Assembly: GCA_030248065.1 (NCBI GenBank) | Contig: JASAMV010007654.1 | Span: 1-64,000 of the forward strand | DNA from: Rhynchonema sp. JSB1_4 | Lineage: Eukaryota > Nematoda > Chromadorea > Monhysterida > Xyalidae | Direction: 5' to 3' | Length of the DNA stretch: 64,000 nucleotides | Shown here: positions 38,410-64,000 of the stretch, piece after piece | Position numbering within the stretch: position 1 is the stretch's first letter | Layout: each line of letters starts with the position of its first letter | The notes under the pieces: model-generated | Database searches by the model: none | The model's input: the letters and a program-made list of their open reading frames with translations, nothing else | What the model was told of the DNA's origin: nothing | Made by a program: the position numbers and the translations under genes

Positions 38410-39892
38410 AACCAACAATTTTTTTTATCAACAACCTTGTCAAGTAATCGCAAAATATTCCAATGTGACACATTCAACGACTTCAACACCCCAACCAACA
38501 CCCAACTGGAATCCATTCTTGATGTGCGCACGCATTCCACCAACGTTTGGCTAATGGCTATAGACGACATCATGGCCAATGCCATCAACAAGCCGCCCAT
38601 TAATCCCATATTGGCACCAAAGAAAGAACATGAAACATTTGATTTGAGCATTGCCAACTGCTGGGATTGGCCGTTGCAGCACAACGACGGATTCGTCGAG
38701 GTGACCAACAATGAACAAAAGTTCGAAGTCGGACTCGAGACGCAGTTGTTCAAACCGAATGAAATCGAGGTATGCGATCAGGTTGTACATGCAGAATAAT
38801 GATGTGTGAAGTCTCCATCATCATTAGATGCAAAACGTTAGCACTAACTTATGTGAGAAGTTTAAGCAATGTCCTAAATCGATCGATCTCATCTAGTGGT
38901 CGGATTGTGTTGTCTATGACTGTTCCAGAATCGAAAATCAACTCTTGCTTATCACTTGATGTCTGATTAGTCGTGTTGTTTGTTAACCAAAACATGGGAG
39001 TTCTTTTTGTTCCTATACCTGCAACATCATTTAAACAGGTGCGTGTGTGCAGCAACGAGCTTGTGATCCATTGTCGACATGAACCACGACCAGACGAGCA
39101 CAGGAGTAAACCACGCGAGGTTGGTGCTTGTGGGCATCAATGCGAGCGTCGTCATTTTCAGTCTTCAACTGCGGTGAAAAAATTTAGATCTACTTTATGT
39201 ATTAGGGCAGCCACACAAAAGACGGCAGTGGGCAATTAATTGCCTGCTCGCTTTGTTACCGAAAGTCGTCGTGGTATTTGTGGCCGTCTGATCCTTTGGT
39301 TTTCGCCAGAGCAACGTCAGAGACAAAGGGCGTCATCTTCAGACCTCAAAATTCCCCGCCAGCCAACTTGTTGGTCGACTGAAACATGAGTGCCTCAGTC
39401 GACCTTATAAGTTGGCCGGGTCATTTTTGGGGTCTGCAGATTGGTCACTTCATCTCTGACGTTTCTCTAGGCGCAAAGCAAACGACAGACGGCACGAGCC
39501 GAAACCCGCCAGTGATCAACGCGTCACCACAACTTTTGATTACAACTGGTGCAAGCGCAGCACTGCCACAAGCAAGCCATTTTCTTGAATTTCTTGAGTA
39601 AACAGCCAGATCAGCGTCAGTCCTCAAAAACCCAAACCTTGTCGTTGGTCGAATGGCACCTATCTGGTACCTGCGTAAGCACTTACACGCAAATTGAGAC
39701 CAAGTCACACACACTGTAGTTGTTGCCAGTCCGTTTGTGTTCCAGCCAATCATGACAACTACTGTGCGTGTCATTTTCGTTCTGCAGGTGCACCGAGCTT
39801 ACCGTTTACCGGGTGACGTCGACACAACAACGCTCAAATCACATCTAAACAAGGGTGTGCTCTATATATCAGCCAAAAAGAAGCCTCAATGA
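38410..39892 (+). CDS. Small heat-shock protein (alpha-crystallin/HSP20), right-arm copy
   Basis: The exons are 38410-38769, 39039-39119 and 39788-39892, with acceptors TTTCAG, AAACAG and CTGCAG and donors GTATGC and GTTGGT. Frames join cleanly as NEIE|VRVCSNELVIH and KPRE|VHRAYRLPGDVD. The domain covers most of the protein after residue 50, and the stop follows KKKPQ. The family is a cytosolic holdase chaperone with a beta-sandwich dimer domain. The IxI-type C-terminal motif is not evident here; the tail is very short. Whether the first exon starts at 38410, extends upstream in frame, or begins at the ATG at 38554 is unresolved. The second intron contains a foldback element (39313-39463). 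The gene lies 2.9 kb downstream of the ENPP6-like gene on the same strand. Confidence 0.87.
39313..39463. repeat. Foldback repeat in the small heat-shock gene intron, right arm
   Basis: An imperfect hairpin of about 150 bp starts AACGTCAGAGA and ends TCTCTGACGTT. The inner arms TTGGTCGACTGA and TCAGTCGACC flank a short loop. It is the mirror of 1697-1844. No clear target duplication was seen. Confidence 0.55.
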
Positions 39893-40515
39893 TACCACAC
39901 ATTGCTGTTCTGACGTCCGCCAATTGTAGTGTGGTTGACGCAACATTGCGAGTGAGCCGTGCCACAAACGCGCAAATAACCTTGTAAAATCGTGCGTCAA
40001 TCGCTCAACAATAAGCTAAGCTGATTGTACTGTGTGCTTGTCGCATGCAATGGGTTTGTACATAACCTTGTGATGTTCTTTATGTCTAAATTTGCAATTT
40101 TTTTGTTTTCTATGGTAGTGACAAGTATACGTTTGCTGAAGAATTTTATTACCGTAAAGAACAGGCACTTTTCTTTCATCATGGTAAAAAGTTTCATGAA
40201 CGAAGCGCTATCGATTTTGGACGATTCGAGCAGAAAGAATTTGCACGAACAGAAGGAAGACTGCAAAATGGTGACGTATACCTGTGCCGCTGTGGCCTAC
40301 CAAAGAGTTGTGAAAGAACAACCTTTAGTGGAGTGGGGATCTCGCCTAAAATATAACATATTCTTTATTGTCAACACTTTCAGGAAGGCATGCGTCAACC
40401 ACTTTTCAACTAGCCAACGAAAATGGTGGTACATACAGTATCAAAAATGATGCCCCGAGTTGTTGTACGAAATGTGTGCCACGAACAACGTTCGCATGCA
40501 GCATTGCGTTCGTGG
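39893..40515. other. Convergent 3' intergenic region, right arm
   Basis: It lies between the stops of the heat-shock gene (plus) and the CCDC117-like gene (minus). The latter's probable AATAAA (minus) is at 40364-40369. Nothing else is seen. The left-arm equivalent is 633-1267. Confidence 0.6.
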
Positions 40516-41859
40516 TCAACAGTCCATGTCGATGTCAGAGTTATGTTGTGGCCAGTCGGGCAATTCTTCGATGGTGAGCACCGGTGGACTTTCCATTGCT
40601 TGTGTCTCCGTCGACGTCTCCGACCGTTTCAACGTCCGTTTCCGTCCCAAACACGACAGTAATGTTTCACCACCCTGCTGATCCCCAACACCATTATGTC
40701 TGGACAGTGGTCCTTCGACCGGGAATGTGATGCGCGGAATCGGCGTGTCGTTACGTTCATCCGTGTCCGACACTGTCCCATCGACAATCTCCTCCACCCG
40801 TACTGTTGACCGTTGCTCGTCGCCGCTTTCATCAGTTCGGCCGTTCGCCCGATCGACGATTCCCTGGATGAACTCATCACCGTTGGCGGCCGGCTGCCAC
40901 AACACAACCGCCATTTGCGTGCTCGGTCTGGAAATGATGTTTCATTTGAGCACATACAAAATGACCACGCACTTGGGATCAGTGTCGGCAAGATAACCGA
41001 CACTCGACAGCGGACACCTGCTGACACTTGACGTCCGAGAGCAGCGACAGCGAAGGACTGAATACAGGGATGCTATAACACACTGATAGTGAGAGCCGAC
41101 GACAACAGCATACTGCACGAAACGCAGCCAGTTGCGTTGAAAACATTAGTTTATGTATTGAATGCAACGTTTAAAAAAGACCAGCCGCATAATTATTCAG
41201 CCACATTTGATCTAAAAATCCAACAAAAACGCACTGCTTGATGAGCGGATCGGGTAGGTAATTGTTCTTCCGTTTCAAATACTCCTTCAGTCCGTCGCTC
41301 AACAGCACATTCGGCCGCTTATTGCTGCTTTCTCCGGAATCCTCCATCTCAACCTCACTCTCCGAATCGGTCGAGTCCGACAACCTATGGTTAGAGCATA
41401 TTTGTGGTTTCGAAAATTCCGATTAATACCTTATACAGTCACAGTCAGAAATAAACTGGAAAACATTAGTTCTTTGAGAAAAAGAACGGTGACGAGAGCG
41501 CAACATTTGCACTGACCTGTCTTCAATTTCCTGCATCGTTTCATTCGGTCGTCGCATGAAAAACTCGTATTTGTTGTCGGCCATGTATTTCGCCTTCGTA
41601 TCAGCAGATATGTGAAAGTTCCTGTAAATACACTGCTGGCTGATGCTTCACAATAGATACCATAAAGGCATTCATAATAGATCGATCTAACGACTGCGGC
41701 GATGAGACAGCGTGACACAAAATATTCCTTCCCTTACCTGAGTCCGGCCGACATTTGCATCTCGGCGCGTTCGAGTCTGCGTCGTTTCCGTGACGGTGGT
41801 TGGTCCCTTTCCGGCTGTACCGGCGACCCATGTCGTTTTACATGCACATCGTGAAACAT
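40516..41859 (-). CDS. CCDC117: CCDC117-like protein, complete, 4 exons
   Basis: The exons are 41738-41859, 41517-41621, 41235-41384 and 40516-40927 on the minus strand. All have GT-AG borders and phases that join, giving 262 residues (human CCDC117 is 279). The start is the ATG in GATGTTTCACG at 41857-41859. A basic N-terminal stretch (SRKRRRLERAE) looks like a nuclear localisation signal. The middle holds MQEIEDR followed by an acidic Ser/Asp/Glu tract. A conserved block NVLLSDGLKEYLKRKN then leads to MAVVLWQP, which match the QEIEDR, LVLSD and LVLWKP landmarks of CCDC117. The family is poorly characterised and no activity is claimed. The palindrome edge visible in the window falls in its third intron. 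It is convergent with the small heat-shock gene (623 bp between stops). A TTTATT (AATAAA on the gene strand) lies at 40364-40369. Confidence 0.8.
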
Positions 41860-42675
41860 CATAGGCTCGTCAGAAAACACACGACCGTTGTGGAAGGACT
41901 TATCGGTGCTCGACTACAGCGAGGATTGCGGGGTGTGCACGATGCACAGAAGAAGTTTTCAACAAAAACTTCCGATTTACACTTCGAAATTTCATACAGC
42001 TCACCTGGATGGGGCAGTGCGACTGAAATTGCATGGTCGACCACCATCGAAACCAACTGAAACAATAAAAACGCACTTTGCGTGGGAACATTTCGAACAA
42101 ATTTCTGGTGTACTGAATACGACAAGGAAAGATATCATTTCCAAGGTACTTCCGCAACCACGGCTTCCAGGAAAAACACGAGCCTCTCATTTTATATTAT
42201 TTATGTTTATATGTGTATAGCAAAAGCTCAAAAAATTTGCGATACGACATGTCTTGCACAACAGAACCTGCGGAACACTTCAAGACAATGCGACCCCACA
42301 CGCTCATTGAGAGCAAAACTAAATTAAGATTACAAAAACATAATGAACTAGTTTCATAAATAACGTACGAACACTTTGAGTGCTAGTTACCTACACGTAT
42401 GTGTATCTACCTACTATCACAGCAACAAGATGCACAACGAACAACAATCCAACACAAATTGTAACATGAGTCAACTTGACAGGAAGGCAGGAGCGTATGA
42501 AAACAACACTCCAAGAAAATAACTTTGGGGATCAAGATCGAGATTGCATTACGACAAACGTTTCGCCACACGTTGCAACAGTGACTAGGAGTGATTGAGA
42601 CGAAAAGTTGAAAAAAACAGCGCAAAATGACGGATCACATCACAGAAGCATCGATAATACAGATTATCAAATGAA
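41860..42675. other. Region upstream of the CCDC117-like gene and downstream of PI4KA
   Basis: These 816 bp separate two minus-strand genes and should hold the CCDC117-like promoter and the PI4KA 3' end. A 110-codon plus-strand frame (41888-42220) has no recognisable domain. I see no TATA box or other site that I can defend. Confidence 0.5.

Positions 42676-64000
<21,325 letters not shown>

Larger units (their letters stand above)
21747..41147 (-). repeat. Right arm of the giant inverted repeat
   Basis: This is the mirror partner of 1-20451. It is about 1 kb shorter because it lacks the TTAA-flanked element of the left arm. It carries plus-strand copies of the ENPP6-like gene and the small heat-shock gene, and the intact last exon of the CCDC117-like gene. 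The visible pairing stops at about 41147 only because the left arm reaches the window edge there. That point lies inside the intron between the last two CCDC117-like exons. Confidence 0.95.

Noticed and set aside
41888..42220. 110-codon plus-strand frame between the CCDC117-like gene and PI4KA
   Set aside because: No domain and no exon borders. It overlaps the expected promoter of the CCDC117-like gene.

Overview
The window is animal nuclear DNA: every gene found is split by GT-AG introns, and the proteins are metazoan (PI4KA, an ENPP6-type ectophosphodiesterase, a CCDC117-like protein, an alpha-crystallin small heat-shock protein, a Src-like SH3-SH2-kinase). The small heat-shock protein resembles nematode HSP20 proteins, so a nematode is my best guess, possibly of the Trichinella/Trichuris side. 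That is inference; another ecdysozoan is not excluded. No tRNA, rRNA, CRISPR or bacterial operon signature was seen.

Layout 1, positions 1 to about 41147: a giant inverted repeat. The left arm (1 to about 20451) is the reverse complement of the right arm (about 21747-41147), with a 1.3 kb loop at 20452-21746. Each arm carries one ENPP6-like gene (5632-8912 minus; 32246-35531 plus), one small heat-shock gene (1268-2754 minus; 38410-39892 plus) and the last exon of a CCDC117-like gene. That last gene is intact on the right (40516-41859 minus) but frameshifted on the left (219-632). The inner 10-11 kb of each arm has no gene I recognise, but it holds MITE-type transposons. Some MITEs sit in both arms. 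One 1.03 kb element with TTAA target duplications sits only in the left arm, and the right arm has the empty site. The homology reaches base 1, so the palindrome may continue beyond the window.

Layout 2, 42676-64000: the phosphatidylinositol 4-kinase alpha gene on the minus strand, with about 40 exons and about 1750 residues visible. Its N-terminus lies beyond 64000. Two large introns host other genes. A 5.6 kb intron (44345-49980) holds, on the opposite strand, an SH3-SH2-kinase gene whose kinase domain lacks key catalytic residues. A 3.1 kb intron (54657-57729) holds a small two-TM-segment gene, a MITE and a possible second membrane ORF.

The most notable points are: the palindrome with diverged arms; an ENPP6-like protein lacking several metal ligands, yet with its two copies differing only at silent sites in two exons; the nested Src-like pseudokinase; a nine-base coding gap in PI4KA that predicts a microexon; and a 10-mer (GATGTTTCAC) found at seven independent loci.
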